Below, piece after piece: positions 17,747 to 29,800 of a DNA stretch of 64,000 nt. The stretch is from Luteimonas sp. MC1750 (GTDB lineage Bacteria > Pseudomonadota > Gammaproteobacteria > Xanthomonadales > Xanthomonadaceae). Within the stretch, counting starts at the first letter, position 1. Each line of letters starts with the position of its first letter. The stretch is from assembly GCF_016615955.1 (NCBI RefSeq), contig NZ_CP067113.1, positions 2,604,001-2,668,000 on the forward strand. Direction: 5' to 3'. The notes below the pieces were generated by a model that saw only the letters and a program-made list of their open reading frames with translations, had not been told where the DNA came from and did no database searches. The translations under genes were made by a program, and so were the position numbers.

Positions 17747-19354
17747 ATGTCGTCCGACCCCGGCCCCGGCGATTCCGATCCCCTGCACGCCGACGCCCGG
17801 CAGCGCGCCAACGCGCTGGCCGCGGCCCGCGACTGGACCGGCGCCGCTTCGGCCTATGCCGCGCTGGCGGCGGACGCCCCCGATGACGCCGGCGCCTGGA
17901 TCGGACTGGCCAGGGCCAGCGGCCGCGCCGGCCACTATCGCGCCATGCACGCCGCCGCCCTGCGCGCCCATGCGGCTCGACCACGTGGCTGGCCGCACGC
18001 GTTGGCGCTCGCGCGCCTGCTGCGCGGCCTGCATGAAACCCGTGCGCTGACCGAGCTGTCCGCGACGCTCGGCGGGCACGCGGATGCACCGCCCGTCGAC
18101 GACCTCGTCGCCCTCGCCGATCTGCTCGTCGACGAAGACCTGCACCGGGAGGCGCTGGCCTGGCTGGACCGCGCCGTGACGCGCGAGCCCGGGCACGCGC
18201 CGGCACGCTACGTGCGCGGCAGCGTCCGGCTGTTCCTGGGCGACATGCCCGGTGCGCGCGAGGACCTGCAGCAGGCGATCGCCGCCGCGCCCCATTTCGC
18301 GCACGCCCACCGCCGGCTGTCGCAGCTGCGCGCGGAGGACCGCGTGGGCGCGCCCGTGCGCATCGCGCGGCTGCGCAAAGAGCGCGCGCGCGTCGCGCCG
18401 GGCAGCGAACACGACATCCACTTCAGCCATGCGCTGTTCGACGAGCTGCACGACCTCGGTGAACACGCGCAGGCCTGGCCCGAGCTCGAACGCGGCATGC
18501 GCGCCAAGCGGGCGACGCTGCGCTATGACGCCGGCGACGACCTGCGGCTGGTGGATGCGATCCGCGCGCGCTGCGATGCGGACTTCGTCGCTCGCGCGGG
18601 ACACGTGGCCGACCGTGACGCTCCTGCGCCGGTGTTCATCGTCGGCCTGTTCCGCTCGGGCTCGAGCGTGCTCGAGCGCATGCTCGGCGGTCATCCGTCG
18701 GTGTCCGAAGGCGGCGAGAGCATGGGCTTCGCCGCGGCGCTGCGCCTGGCCGCCGACCACCGCGCCCAGGGCCTGGTCGACACGACGCTGCTGGAGCGGC
18801 TGGACGCGGTCGACTGGCCCGCACTGGGCCGCGACTTCATGGCCGCGAATGCGTGGCGGGCCCGCGGCCGCGCGCTGTGGACCGAGAAGCTGCCGACCAA
18901 CTCGCTGCTCCTCGGCTGCATCGCCCGCGCGCTGCCACGGGCGCGCTTCATCCACACCACGCGCGCGCCGATGGACGTGTGCTTCTCCAACCTGCGCATG
19001 CTCTACGGCGGCTTCGCGCGCTGGTCCTATGACCAGGGCGAACTGGCGGCCTGGCACCAGGCGCACGCGGCCTTGATGTCGCACTGGCGGGACGTGCTGG
19101 GCCCGAGGGTGCTCGATGTGCGCCACCACGAGCTGCTGCGTGATCCCGAGGCCACGATGCAGCGCGTGACCGGCCATCTCGGCCTGGCCTTCGATCCCGC
19201 GGTACTGAAGCCCGAACGCAGCGGCGGCGCGGTCGCCACCGCCAGCGCCGCGCAGGTGCGCTCGGGCCTGCGGGCGCCGCGCGCGCCCGACTGGCTGCCC
19301 TACCGCGACCACCTCGGCCCGCTTGCCGCAGGCCTCGGCGTCACGCTGGACTGA
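17747..19354 (+). CDS. TPR-domain sulfotransferase-family protein
   Basis: A 535-residue protein in two parts. Residues 1-200 are TPR-like helical repeats (EALAWLDRAVTREPGHAPARYVRGSVRLF). From about residue 290 a sulfotransferase domain begins with FIVGLFRSGSSVLERML, the 5'-phosphosulfate loop, followed by LWTEKLPTNSLLLGCIARALPRARFIHTTRAPMDVCFSN, which holds the 3'-phosphate motif. Such bacterial fusions are predicted to sulfate proteins or lipids; no acceptor is known. It starts 12 bp after the MarR gene and could be on the same transcript. Confidence 0.88.
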   Translation: MSSDPGPGDSDPLHADARQRANALAAARDWTGAASAYAALAADAPDDAGAWIGLARASGRAGHYRAMHAAALRAHAARPRGWPHALALARLLRGLHETRALTELSATLGGHADAPPVDDLVALADLLVDEDLHREALAWLDRAVTREPGHAPARYVRGSVRLFLGDMPGAREDLQQAIAAAPHFAHAHRRLSQLRAEDRVGAPVRIARLRKERARVAPGSEHDIHFSHALFDELHDLGEHAQAWPELERGMRAKRATLRYDAGDDLRLVDAIRARCDADFVARAGHVADRDAPAPVFIVGLFRSGSSVLERMLGGHPSVSEGGESMGFAAALRLAADHRAQGLVDTTLLERLDAVDWPALGRDFMAANAWRARGRALWTEKLPTNSLLLGCIARALPRARFIHTTRAPMDVCFSNLRMLYGGFARWSYDQGELAAWHQAHAALMSHWRDVLGPRVLDVRHHELLRDPEATMQRVTGHLGLAFDPAVLKPERSGGAVATASAAQVRSGLRAPRAPDWLPYRDHLGPLAAGLGVTLD

Positions 19355-19363
19355 ACTCCGCGC

Positions 19364-19390
19364 AAAAAAACCGCGCCCCGGAGGGCGCGG
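19364..19390 (-). terminator. Rho-independent terminator of the first POT gene
   Basis: On the minus strand an 8-bp stem (CCGCGCCC/GGGCGCGG with loop TCCG) is followed directly by seven T residues. It lies 34 bp beyond the stop of the POT gene ending at 19424. Only ten bases separate it from the stop of the convergent TPR-sulfotransferase gene. Confidence 0.88.
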
Positions 19391-19423
19391 CATGTCATTC
19401 AGCCCGAGTACGCGAGACGGCGC

Positions 19424-21025
19424 TCAGCGGCGTTCCTCGGTGACGTCGATCCCGGCAGCGGCCGGCTCGCCGAGTTCGCTCTGCCCCGCGAGGTCATCGT
19501 CACGCAGCGTCTCGAGGTGCATGAGCTTCTTGACCACCGGCGCGATCACCAGCATCACCACGCCCACGCCCACCGCCAGCCAGCCGACGTTGAAGTAGAC
19601 CTCCATCACCCGATCCACGCCGCCGCCCTCCCCACCGGTCGCGGCGGAGATGAGGCCCGCAGCGAAGTTGCCGGTGGCCGAGGCGAAGAACCACGCGCCC
19701 ATGATCAGGCTCGCCATCTGCGCGGGTGCCAGGCGGTTCATCGCCGACAGTCCCACCGGCGACAGGCACAGCTCGCCCATGGTGTGGATCAGGTAGATCA
19801 GGAAGATGAAGATCACCGGCGTGGCGCCGGGGCCGGCGGCCTGCGCGCCCCACACCAGCACCAGGAAGCCCAGGCCCACCATCACCACGCCCAGCGCGAA
19901 CTTCGCCGGCGCCGACGGCTCCCAGCCGCGCTTGGCCAGCCACAGCCAGAACATCGCGAACAGCGGCGCCAGCGCGATGATGTACATCGAGTTGAGCGAC
20001 TGGAACATCGAGGCCGGGACTTCCCAGCCGAAGATCGCGCGATCCACCGAGCGGTCGGTGAACAGGTTGAGCGATGCGCCCGCCTGCTCGAACAGCGCCC
20101 AGAACAGGATCGAGCCCACGATCAGGTAGAGCGCGGCGATGATGCGGTTGCGCTCTTCGCGGCTGAGCTTGAACACCGCCGTGACCAGCACGTAGCCCAG
20201 CAGCACCACGCCGGCGCCGCCGAGCAGGAAGCCGACCAGCTTCTGGTTCTGGATCATGAACCACACCAGGCCCACCGACAGGAAGGCCAGCGCGTACAGC
20301 ACCCACTCGAAGGTGATGCCGCCGAGCACCGGCTTCGCCAGCCGCTCGGGTGCGCGCGACTCGCCGCGGCCCATCAGCATCGGCTTGCCGATCACGAACA
20401 CAACCAGGCCCAGCAGCATGCCCACGCCGGCGGCACCGAAGCCGTACTTCCAGCCGTAGGTCTGGCCGAGGTAGCCCGCGATCAGCGAACCGAGCATCGC
20501 GCCCAGGTTGATGCCCATGTAGAAGATCGTGTACGCCGGATCGCGACGGATGTCGGTGCGCGGGTACAGCTGGCCGACCATCACCGAGATGTTGGCCTTG
20601 AGGAAGCCCGAGCCGACGATGATGAAGGACAGCGCCAGCCAGAAGATGTTCATCTCCGGCGCGTCCTGGCCGCCGGTGCCTTCGAAGGCCATCAGGAAAT
20701 GGCCGAAGGTCAGCAGCACGGCGCCGAACAGCACCGCCTTGCGCTGGCCCAGGTAACGGTCGGCGAGATAGCCGCCCACGACCGGCGCGATGTACACCAG
20801 CGCGGTATACGCGCCGTAGATCACCGAGGCATCGGAGTCCGAGAACATCCAGTGCTGCACGAGGTAGAAGATCAGCAGCGCGCGCATGCCGTAGTAGGAG
20901 AAACGCTCCCACATCTCGGCGAAAAACAGCACGAACAGGCCGCGCGGGTGACCGAGGATGGTCTTCTGGGCCTCGAGGGCGTGGTCTGGATGGGCCAACT
21001 CGCTACTCCGTGATTGCGCCCGCAT
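19424..21025 (-). CDS. POT-family proton-coupled oligopeptide transporter (first copy)
   Basis: A 533-residue MFS protein of the PTR2/POT family that imports di- and tripeptides with protons. The proton-coupling ExxERF motif is present (EMWERFSYYGMRALL), followed by GGYLADRYLGQRKAVLFGA and YMGINLGAMLGSLIAGYLGQTYGWKYGF, the POT signature. Twelve or more helices and an Asp/Glu-rich C-terminal tail are seen. ATG 21025 has no clear Shine-Dalgarno; a TTG at 20998 has GGAG about 7 bp upstream and may be the true start. Confidence 0.92.
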   Translation of the reverse strand: MRAQSRSSELAHPDHALEAQKTILGHPRGLFVLFFAEMWERFSYYGMRALLIFYLVQHWMFSDSDASVIYGAYTALVYIAPVVGGYLADRYLGQRKAVLFGAVLLTFGHFLMAFEGTGGQDAPEMNIFWLALSFIIVGSGFLKANISVMVGQLYPRTDIRRDPAYTIFYMGINLGAMLGSLIAGYLGQTYGWKYGFGAAGVGMLLGLVVFVIGKPMLMGRGESRAPERLAKPVLGGITFEWVLYALAFLSVGLVWFMIQNQKLVGFLLGGAGVVLLGYVLVTAVFKLSREERNRIIAALYLIVGSILFWALFEQAGASLNLFTDRSVDRAIFGWEVPASMFQSLNSMYIIALAPLFAMFWLWLAKRGWEPSAPAKFALGVVMVGLGFLVLVWGAQAAGPGATPVIFIFLIYLIHTMGELCLSPVGLSAMNRLAPAQMASLIMGAWFFASATGNFAAGLISAATGGEGGGVDRVMEVYFNVGWLAVGVGVVMLVIAPVVKKLMHLETLRDDDLAGQSELGEPAAAGIDVTEERR

Positions 21026-21124
21026 TCCACGAGCCGAATCGGCCAACTTAACGCGTGAAGTCGCCGCATGGAAGCTGAACAGGCCTCGCCGTCGTGGGAG
21101 GCACGCTCTTTGGAGGACCGCGCC

Positions 21125-21239
21125 GCCTGCCACGGATGCAGGGGGGATGCCCAGCCGGAATGTCCGCGTCCTGCTCCCAGTTCCGGCCGCCGGCCATCCA
21201 TGGCCGGCTCTGGTCATCCCCCCTGCATCCGTGGCAGGC
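21125..21239. repeat. Long palindrome A: perfect 25-bp stem, 65-nt loop
   Basis: The arms 21125-21149 and 21215-21239 are perfectly complementary over 25 bp. The loop (21150-21214) contains GTCCGCGTCCTGCTCCCA and the self-complementary GCCGGCCATCCATGGCCGGC. It shares this loop with palindrome B in opposite orientation, while the stem sequences differ. Confidence 0.92.
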
Positions 21240-21294
21240 ACCACCACCTCCGCGATCGGGAAGACCCGAAATCCCAATCATCGCGCCCCTGCCC

Positions 21295-21320
21295 CTGTAG
21301 GAGCGGCTACAGCCGCGATC
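21295..21320 (+). repeat. REP unit (GTAGGAGCGGC type)
   Basis: A 26-bp single REP: CTGTAGGAGCGGCTACAGCC followed by GCGATC. GGCTACAGCC forms the small palindromic head. The other copies in the window are at 33555-33617 (a doublet) and 34815-34840. This family is common in xanthomonads and pseudomonads. Confidence 0.9.
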
Positions 21321-21443
21321 GCCCTTGGCGTGGCTGTAGCTCTGGCTGTAGTGGTGGTGGCTGTGGCTGTAGCTCTGGCTGCAGCTGCGGCTTTCACTCA
21401 GCCGTTGCCCTTGCTCTTCCCCCGAAGCCGACACTGGCCACAG

Positions 21444-21556
21444 CCCGTCCCGCGCACAGGGGGTGTGCGTACAGCCGGCCATGGATGGCCGGCGGCCGGC
21501 CTTGGGAGCAGGATGCGGACAGGACGGGGGAGCACACCCCCTGTGTGCGGGACGGG
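21444..21556. repeat. Long palindrome B: 25-bp stem (one mismatch), 63-nt loop
   Basis: The arms 21444-21468 and 21532-21556 pair at 24 of 25 positions. The loop (21469-21531) is the reverse complement of most of the palindrome A loop, with about 45 of 50 bases matching by eye. The stem sequence differs from A except for a CAGGGGG core. Confidence 0.9.
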
Positions 21557-21760
21557 CCGCGCGATCCCCATCGGAGCGACGGCAAGTCCACGGCCCGGAG
21601 CGCGCGATCTTGGCGCCAGTCAAAGTGCCGCCGTCACCACGCACTGCGCCAGGCGCCAGCCAGAACGCAAGCGGCGGCCCGAAGGCCGCCGCTGCGTGGA
21701 TCCCTCGCGACGCGCGTGGCGCCGCGCCGGGTCAGGACATCGCCTGCGCCCGGCTCCCGA

Positions 21761-23290
21761 TCACTTCACCCCATGCATCAGCCGCTGGATCAGCGGCGCG
21801 ATCAGGAACAGCAGGACGCCCGCGCCGAGCAGTGCCCAGAAGCCGAACGTGTAACCGGCATGTGCCGATTCCACGGTCATGCCGCCTTCGCCGCTGACGC
21901 TGGAGGCGAACATGCCCGACAGGTTGTTGCCGATCGCGATCGACAGGAACCAGCCGCCCATCGCCAGGCCGGTGAGCTTGGACGGCGCCAGCTTGGTGGT
22001 CATCGACAGGCCGATCGGCGACAGGCAGAGCTCGCCGATCGACTGGATGACGTAGACCATGAACAGCGTCCAGAACGGGATCTTCAGCGTGGCCGGGTCG
22101 ACCATGCTCGACAGCGCCAGCATCAGCAGCAGGAAGGCCAGTCCATTGAAGATCAGGCCCAGGCCGAACTTGCGCGGGATCGAGGGATTGGCGCGGCCCA
22201 TCTTCACCCACAGCCACGCGATGATCGGCGCGAGCGTGATGATCGCGATCGAGTTCACCGACTGGAACCAGCCCACCGGGAAGATCCAGCCGCCGAGGTC
22301 GCGGTTGACGATGTTCTGCGCCAGGAAGTTGAACGAACTGCCGGCCTGCTCGAAGAACATCCAGAACAGCACGTTGAAGCCGAAGATGATCAGCATCGCG
22401 ATCACCATGTCGCGCTGCTTCGAGCCTTCGCGGATGCCCTCGACCAGCAGCATGATCGCCGGCACCACGAACAGCGCCAGCAGGATCCAGTTGAGCACGC
22501 CGGCCTCGATCGTCAGCAGGGCGTAGAACGCGGGGATCGCGGCCAGGGCACCGACCGCCACCGCCAGCACGCGGCCCATGCCCGGCGCGTCCGCCGGTGC
22601 CGCGCCGATGCCCTTGAGCTGGGCGCGGCCGAACCAGAACCACAGCAGGCTGACCAGCATGCCGATGCCCGAGGCGATGAACACCACCTTGTAGGCCGGC
22701 ATGCCGTCGGCGCCGAAGACCTTCTCGGCCAGCCAGCCGGTCAGGATGGGCGCGATGAAGGCGCCCATGTTGATGCCCATGTAGAAGATGGTGAAGCCGG
22801 AGTCGCGCCGCTGGTCACCGGTGGCGTAGAGCTTGCCGACCATGGTCGAGATGATCGGCTTGAACAGGCCGTTGCCGACGATCACCGTCGCCAGGCCGAG
22901 CTTGAGCCAGGCATCGCTGGGCGTGGTGATCATGAACAGGCCCGCGGCCATGAACACCGCGCCGAGCAGGATCGCCCGCTGGTAGCCGATCAGCTTGTCG
23001 GCGACATAGCCGCCGAAGATCGCCGCCGCGTACACCAGGGCCAGGTAGGCGCCGTAGAGCTCGCTGGCCGGCGCTTCGCCCGAGGCGTCACCGCCGTGGA
23101 ACTGGGCCACGATGTAGAGCACCAGGGCCCAGCGCATGCCGTAGAAGGCGAAGCGCTCCCAGAACTCGGTCATGAACAGCATCCACAGCGGACGCGGGTG
23201 ACCCATGACCTGGGCGAACTCCGGGATGCCGGAGCCGGCGGCAGGTGGATCCATGCCAGGCCCGGCGGGCTCGACGCGGTTTGAACTCAT
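21761..23290 (-). CDS. POT-family proton-coupled oligopeptide transporter (second copy)
   Basis: A 509-residue POT transporter with ATG 23290 and GGGGAG 8 bp upstream. ExxERF is kept (EFWERFAFYGMRWALVLYI), and FTIFYMGINMGAFIAPILTGWLAEKVFG is the family signature. It differs clearly from the first copy (for example an extra LAVAVGALAAIPAFYALLTI segment in the middle), so this is not a recent duplication. Substrate preference may differ. It runs in the same direction as the first copy across the repeat-rich gap. Confidence 0.93.
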   Translation of the reverse strand: MSSNRVEPAGPGMDPPAAGSGIPEFAQVMGHPRPLWMLFMTEFWERFAFYGMRWALVLYIVAQFHGGDASGEAPASELYGAYLALVYAAAIFGGYVADKLIGYQRAILLGAVFMAAGLFMITTPSDAWLKLGLATVIVGNGLFKPIISTMVGKLYATGDQRRDSGFTIFYMGINMGAFIAPILTGWLAEKVFGADGMPAYKVVFIASGIGMLVSLLWFWFGRAQLKGIGAAPADAPGMGRVLAVAVGALAAIPAFYALLTIEAGVLNWILLALFVVPAIMLLVEGIREGSKQRDMVIAMLIIFGFNVLFWMFFEQAGSSFNFLAQNIVNRDLGGWIFPVGWFQSVNSIAIITLAPIIAWLWVKMGRANPSIPRKFGLGLIFNGLAFLLLMLALSSMVDPATLKIPFWTLFMVYVIQSIGELCLSPIGLSMTTKLAPSKLTGLAMGGWFLSIAIGNNLSGMFASSVSGEGGMTVESAHAGYTFGFWALLGAGVLLFLIAPLIQRLMHGVK

Positions 23291-23450
23291 CAACGTGACT
23301 CCCCTTTGGGTGCAACGGACTTCCGCACACGCCCAGGCACGGGCTCCGGCGGCGCCACGGCCGCGCTTTCGCCGGTCGTCTCGGGCGCAAACTTATCCCG
23401 GACGGCGGGGTCTTGGGAACTGCCTGCGGCCATGGCCGGCCGCAGATGGC

Positions 23451-25034
<1,584 letters not shown>

Positions 25035-25097
25035 GCTGTGGGTCCACCATTTGGCAAACCGCGGATCCTATCAGGCGGTTTTACGCGGGGCCTGGCG

Positions 25098-25784
25098 CTA
25101 CATCGGTCGCCCGGGCCCCAGGTAGGTGCGGTCGTCGAAGCCGGGGCACCACTGCGGCCGATAGACCACCACCAGCACCATGACCCCGCCGGTGAGGAAG
25201 GCCTCGCCGAAACTCATCAGCGGCGTGGCCGCGAGATAGGCCGTGGCCGGGCCGCCGAAGACCGCCTCGGGACCGCTGATGAGGGCCGCGAACAGTGCCG
25301 TGGCCAGCGACGAGGCGGCCATCGCCAGCGCGGCGGCAGCGAAGGCGTTGACCATCACCCAGGTGAAGATGTTCGGCGGCACCCAGCGTGTCGCGGCCAT
25401 GCCGACCGCCACGGTGACCGCGACCGGCAGGGCGCCCGAGAGCAGGAAATCAAACGGCCAGCTGCCCTGCCAGGCCGCGCCGAGCAGCACGCCGGCCAGG
25501 CTTGCCAGCGCCATCATCCAGCAGGCGACCCGCCCGCCGAACATCAGCGTGGCGATGGTGGCGCCGAGGAAGTGCAGGACCACGCCCTGCAAGGCCGAGG
25601 TGTTGAACCAGCGCAGCGCCATGACCGCCACGGTCGCGGCCAGCAACACGCGCCGGGCCTCGCCTGCGCCATCACCGCGGTAGCGCTCCAGCCGCAGGCC
25701 GCGGCTCACGAGCGCCAGCACGGCCAGCGCCAGCACCCAGGCCAGGGACGTGGCCCCGGGCGGCAGTCCGTTGCCGGCGCCCAC
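25098..25784 (-). CDS. CbiM-like energy-coupling-factor permease homologue
   Basis: A 228-residue protein with seven hydrophobic segments, GTG start at 25784. LQGVVLHFLGATIATLMFGGRVACWMMALASLAGVLLG and VPPNIFTWVMVNAFAAAALA look like the CbiM/ECF substrate-binding permease group (DUF annotated as energy-coupling factor ABC transporter permease). No ATPase or EcfT partner is adjacent, and the His near the CbiM N-terminus is not seen. It might take up Co/Ni or work alone. It lies 6 bp after tryptophan dioxygenase on the same strand. Confidence 0.7.
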   Translation of the reverse strand: MGAGNGLPPGATSLAWVLALAVLALVSRGLRLERYRGDGAGEARRVLLAATVAVMALRWFNTSALQGVVLHFLGATIATLMFGGRVACWMMALASLAGVLLGAAWQGSWPFDFLLSGALPVAVTVAVGMAATRWVPPNIFTWVMVNAFAAAALAMAASSLATALFAALISGPEAVFGGPATAYLAATPLMSFGEAFLTGGVMVLVVVYRPQWCPGFDDRTYLGPGRPM

Positions 25785-25790
25785 GGCGAC

Positions 25791-26663
25791 TCAGTAGGCG
25801 CTGCCCGGTGCCCCGCCGATGCGCGTGCGCACCTCGAACAGCTCCGGGAAGAAAGTCAGCTCCAGCGCCTGCTTGAGGAAGCCCACGCCGCTGGAGCCGC
25901 CGGTACCGCGCTTGAAGCCGATGATGCGCATCACCGTGCGCATGTGGCGGAAGCGCCAGAGCTGGAACTCGGTCTCCAGGTCGACCAGGTCCTCGCAGAG
26001 GTGGTAGGCCTCCCAGTGCCCCGAGGTTTCGCCGTAGATGCGCTCGAACACCGGCACCAGCTCCGGATCCATCACGTGCGGGCGGGTCCAGTCGCGCTCG
26101 AGATGCCGCGCCGGCACCGGGTGGCCGCTGCGCGCCAGGTAGCGCAGGGCCTGGTCGTACAGGCTCGGCGCTTCCAGCGCGCCGCGCAGCATGGCCTGGG
26201 CCTCGGGGTCGTGGGCGAACACCTTGAGCATCCCGGCGTTCTTGTTGCCGAGCAGGAACTCGACGGTGCGGTACTGCGCCGACTGGAAGCCCGACGAGGG
26301 CCCGAGCAACTGGCGGAACTCGGCGTACTCGGAGGGCGTGAGCGTTTCCAGCACCGACCACATGGCGGTCAGCTGGCGCAGCACCGCCTTGCAGCGCGCG
26401 AAGATCTTCTGGCAGGGATCGAGCCGCCCCTCGCGCAGGTGGCCGACCGCCGCCTGCAGCTCGTGCACCAGCAGCTTCAGCCACAGCTCCGAGACCTGGT
26501 GCTGGATGATGAACAGCATCTCGTCATGGTGCGGGGGGTCCGACACCGGCTGCTGCGCCGACAGCAGCCGGTCCAGCTGCAGGTAGCCGCCATAGGTCAT
26601 GCGGCCCGACAGCTCAGTGTGGATGCCGGCTTCCAGCGCGCGCTCGTTCTGGTCGATGCTCAT
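25791..26663 (-). CDS. kynA: Tryptophan 2,3-dioxygenase
   Basis: A 290-residue haem enzyme converting L-tryptophan to N-formylkynurenine. Family marks are [28 protein letters not shown] at the start, [20 protein letters not shown] with the catalytic-region His, [19 protein letters not shown], and [19 protein letters not shown], whose GTGGSSG loop closes over the substrate. No kynureninase or formamidase gene is in view, so the rest of the pathway is elsewhere. It diverges from the secreted nuclease gene. Confidence 0.96.
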   Translation of the reverse strand: MSIDQNERALEAGIHTELSGRMTYGGYLQLDRLLSAQQPVSDPPHHDEMLFIIQHQVSELWLKLLVHELQAAVGHLREGRLDPCQKIFARCKAVLRQLTAMWSVLETLTPSEYAEFRQLLGPSSGFQSAQYRTVEFLLGNKNAGMLKVFAHDPEAQAMLRGALEAPSLYDQALRYLARSGHPVPARHLERDWTRPHVMDPELVPVFERIYGETSGHWEAYHLCEDLVDLETEFQLWRFRHMRTVMRIIGFKRGTGGSSGVGFLKQALELTFFPELFEVRTRIGGAPGSAY

Positions 26664-26801
26664 GCGCGGAAGGGTAACGCAGGGCGGGCACGGGCCGCCC
26701 TCCGCCCGCCTGGCCGGGTGTCACCCCGCTGCCGCATGGCTGGTGCACAATCCCGAAGCCGCGGCGGGGGCCGCGCCACATCTTCCAGGGGACCACACGC
26801 C

Positions 26802-29800
26802 ATGCAACCGACTCCGCGCCGCCTGGCGCTCGCCCTTGCCCTGTCCGCCGCCATCGGCGGGGCGCAGGCCGACTCCTCGCCGCAGACACTGCCGTTCGCG
26901 CAGGACTGGAGCGACACCGCGCTGATCACGGCCAACAACGACTGGTCGGGCGTGCCCGGTATCATCGGCTTCCGCGGCGACGGCCTGGCCAGCGGCACCG
27001 GCGCCAATCCGCAAACGATCCTCGCGCCCGACGCGCCCGGCGTGGTCAACGTCATCGCCAACCAGGCCAACCCGAACACCAACAACACCGGCGGCGTGGC
27101 GGAGTTCCAGGTCGCCAACCCGGTCGTCGCGTTCCAGGGCAGCGGCACCGCCCGCGCGCCGTACATCCGGATCCACCTCGACACGCGCGGCGCGAGCGCT
27201 ATCCAGGTGTCCTACCTGCTGCGCGACCTGGACAGCAACGCCGACAACTCGGTGCAGCCGGTATCTCTGCAGTACCGCGTCGGCGGGAGCGGCGACTTCG
27301 TCAACGTGCCGGAGGCGTTCGTCGCCGACGCCAGCGCCGGCCCGTCGCTCACCAAGGACACGCCGGTCTCGGTGACCCTGCCCGCGGCGGTCGACAACCA
27401 GGCCCTGGTCGAGCTGCGGGTCATGACCGCGGACGCCGTGGGCAGCGACGAATGGATCGGCATCGACGACATCCGCGTGGTGGCCGGCGGCGGCGGCGGA
27501 CCGGTCCCGGTCATCGGCATCGGAAACGGCAGCGTGGCCGAGGGTGATTCCGGACCCACCGAGATGTTCTTCCAGGTCTCGCTGAGCCAGCCGGCCGGAC
27601 CCGGCGGGGTCAGCTTCAACTACGCCACCGTGGACGACACCGCGCTGGCTGGCGCGGACTACGTCGCGAAGAGCGGCACGGCCAACATCGCCGAAGGCGA
27701 CATGTCGGTGACCCTGTCGGTGAGCGTGATCGGCGACACCGTGGTCGAGCCCGAAGAAACCTTCGGGCTCGTGCTGTCGAACATCAACGGGGCGCTCGGC
27801 GGCACCCTGGCGGGCACCGGCACGATCATCAACGACGACTTCGTCATCGTGCCGATCTCCGCGATCCAGGGGCCGGGCGCGACCTCGCCGCTGGTGGACC
27901 AGGTGGTGGTCACCACCGGCATCGTCACTGCGCGCAAGTCCAACGGCTTCTTCATGCAGACGCCGGACGGCCAGGACGACGGCGACGAGGCCACGTCCGA
28001 AGGCCTGTTCGTGTTCACCGCCGGCGCCCCCGGCCCGGAGGCAACCGTCGGGCATCGGGTGCGCGTGCAGGGCACGGTGCTCGAGTACATCCCGGCGGCC
28101 GATCCGCACCAGCTGCCGATGACCGAACTCGGCTTCGCCACCGTAGCGCAGCTCTCCACCGGCCACGCGCTGCCGGCTCCGGTGGTGATCGATGCCCAGC
28201 GCGCCTCGCCCGACGGCGGGCTCGACCAGCTCGAGCGCTTCGAAGGCATGCGCGTGACCGTGCCCGACGCGCACGTGGTCGCGCCGACCCGCGGTTTCAC
28301 CAACGAGTCCAGTGCCACCTCGACCGGCAACGGCCAGTTCGCCGTGGTCGCCGCCGGCCTGGCGCGGCCGCTGCGCGAGCCGGGCATCCAGGTGCCCGAT
28401 CCGGACCCCAGCGGCACCACCGCCACCGCCATCCCGCGCTGGGATTTCAATTCCGAGGTGATCGCGGTCGACAGCGACACCATCGGCGCGCCGCAGGCCG
28501 ATGTGGCCGCGGGCTGCATCCTGACCGGCGACACGCTGACCGGGCCGCTGGACTACACCTTCCGCCGCTACACGGTCTATCCCGAGGCTGAGCTTGCGAT
28601 CGCATGCGACGGACTCGACCAGCCGCGCGGCGCGGTGCTGCCGGGCTCGGACCACGCCAGCTTCGCGACCTACAACCTGCAGCGCTTCTTCGACACGGTG
28701 AACGACCCCGTGATCAGCGAGCCGGTGCTCACCGCCGACGCATTCGCGGCCCGGCTCAACAAGGCGTCGCTCGGCATCCGCGCCTACATGCATTCGCCCG
28801 ACATCATCGGCGTCAGCGAGGTCGAGAACCTGGGCGCCCTGCAGGCCCTGGCCGGCAGGATCAATGCCGACGCGGTGGCGCTGGGCGGGCCCGACCCGGG
28901 CTACGTGGCCTACCTGGCCGAGGGCAACGACGTCGGCGGCATCGACGTCGGCTTCCTGGTCAAGGCCGGCGACATCGGCGCGACGCTCCCTCGCGTCGAC
29001 GTGCTGTCGGTGGAACAGGTGGGCAAGGACGCGACCTGGACCTACGAGGGCACCGGCGAGTCCAGCCTGCTCAACGACCGCCCGCCGCTGGTGCTGGACG
29101 CGGTGGTGAACTTCGCCGACGGGCGGGCCTTGCCGGTGACCGTGGTCGCCGTGCATCAGCGCTCGCTCAATGACGTGAACAGCGAGGACCCGGCCGGCAC
29201 CGGCACGCTGGGCGACCGCGTGCGGCGCAAGCGCCAGCTGCAGGCGGAGTTCCTGGCCGACCTGCTGCAGGGCCTGCAGGCCGACGACCCGGAGCGCAAC
29301 CTGGTCGTGCTCGGCGACTTCAACGCCTTCGAGTTCAACGACGGCCACGCCGACGTGATGGGCACCGTGACCGGCATGCCCTCGGCCGACGCCACCACCG
29401 CGGTGAACGGCGACGGCATCGACCTGGTCGAACCCGACCTGGTCAACGCGACCTGGCTGATGGACCCCGCGGAGCGCTATTCGTTCGTGTTCGAGAACAA
29501 CGCGCAGTCGCTCGACCACATCCTGGTGAACCAGGCGACGCTCGCCTCGCCGCTGGTCGAGTCCTGGGCCATCAGCCATGCGCGCCTCAACGCCGACTTC
29601 CCGGAAACCGCGCGCAACGATGCCGGCAGCGCCGCGCGGCTGTCCGACCATGATCCGTCGGTGCTGATGTTGCGACTGCCCGCCCTGGCGTTCGCCGACA
29701 TGCGGGCCGTCGTGACCGCGCCGCAGACAGCGGTGCCGGTGGCCGGCCGGATGACGTGGCAGGTCACCGCCAGCAACGCCGGCCCCGACGCCGCGCGGTT

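Larger units (their letters stand above)
21026..21760. repeat. 735-bp repeat-rich intergenic region between the POT genes
   Basis: No protein gene is supported. The region holds two long palindromes (21125-21239 and 21444-21556), one REP unit (21295-21320), and a degenerate tandem repeat of GTGGCTGTAGCTCTG-like units (about 21326-21392). The first POT promoter must lie near 21030-21120. The rest (about 21560-21760) shows nothing recognisable apart from GC-rich sequence. Confidence 0.75.
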
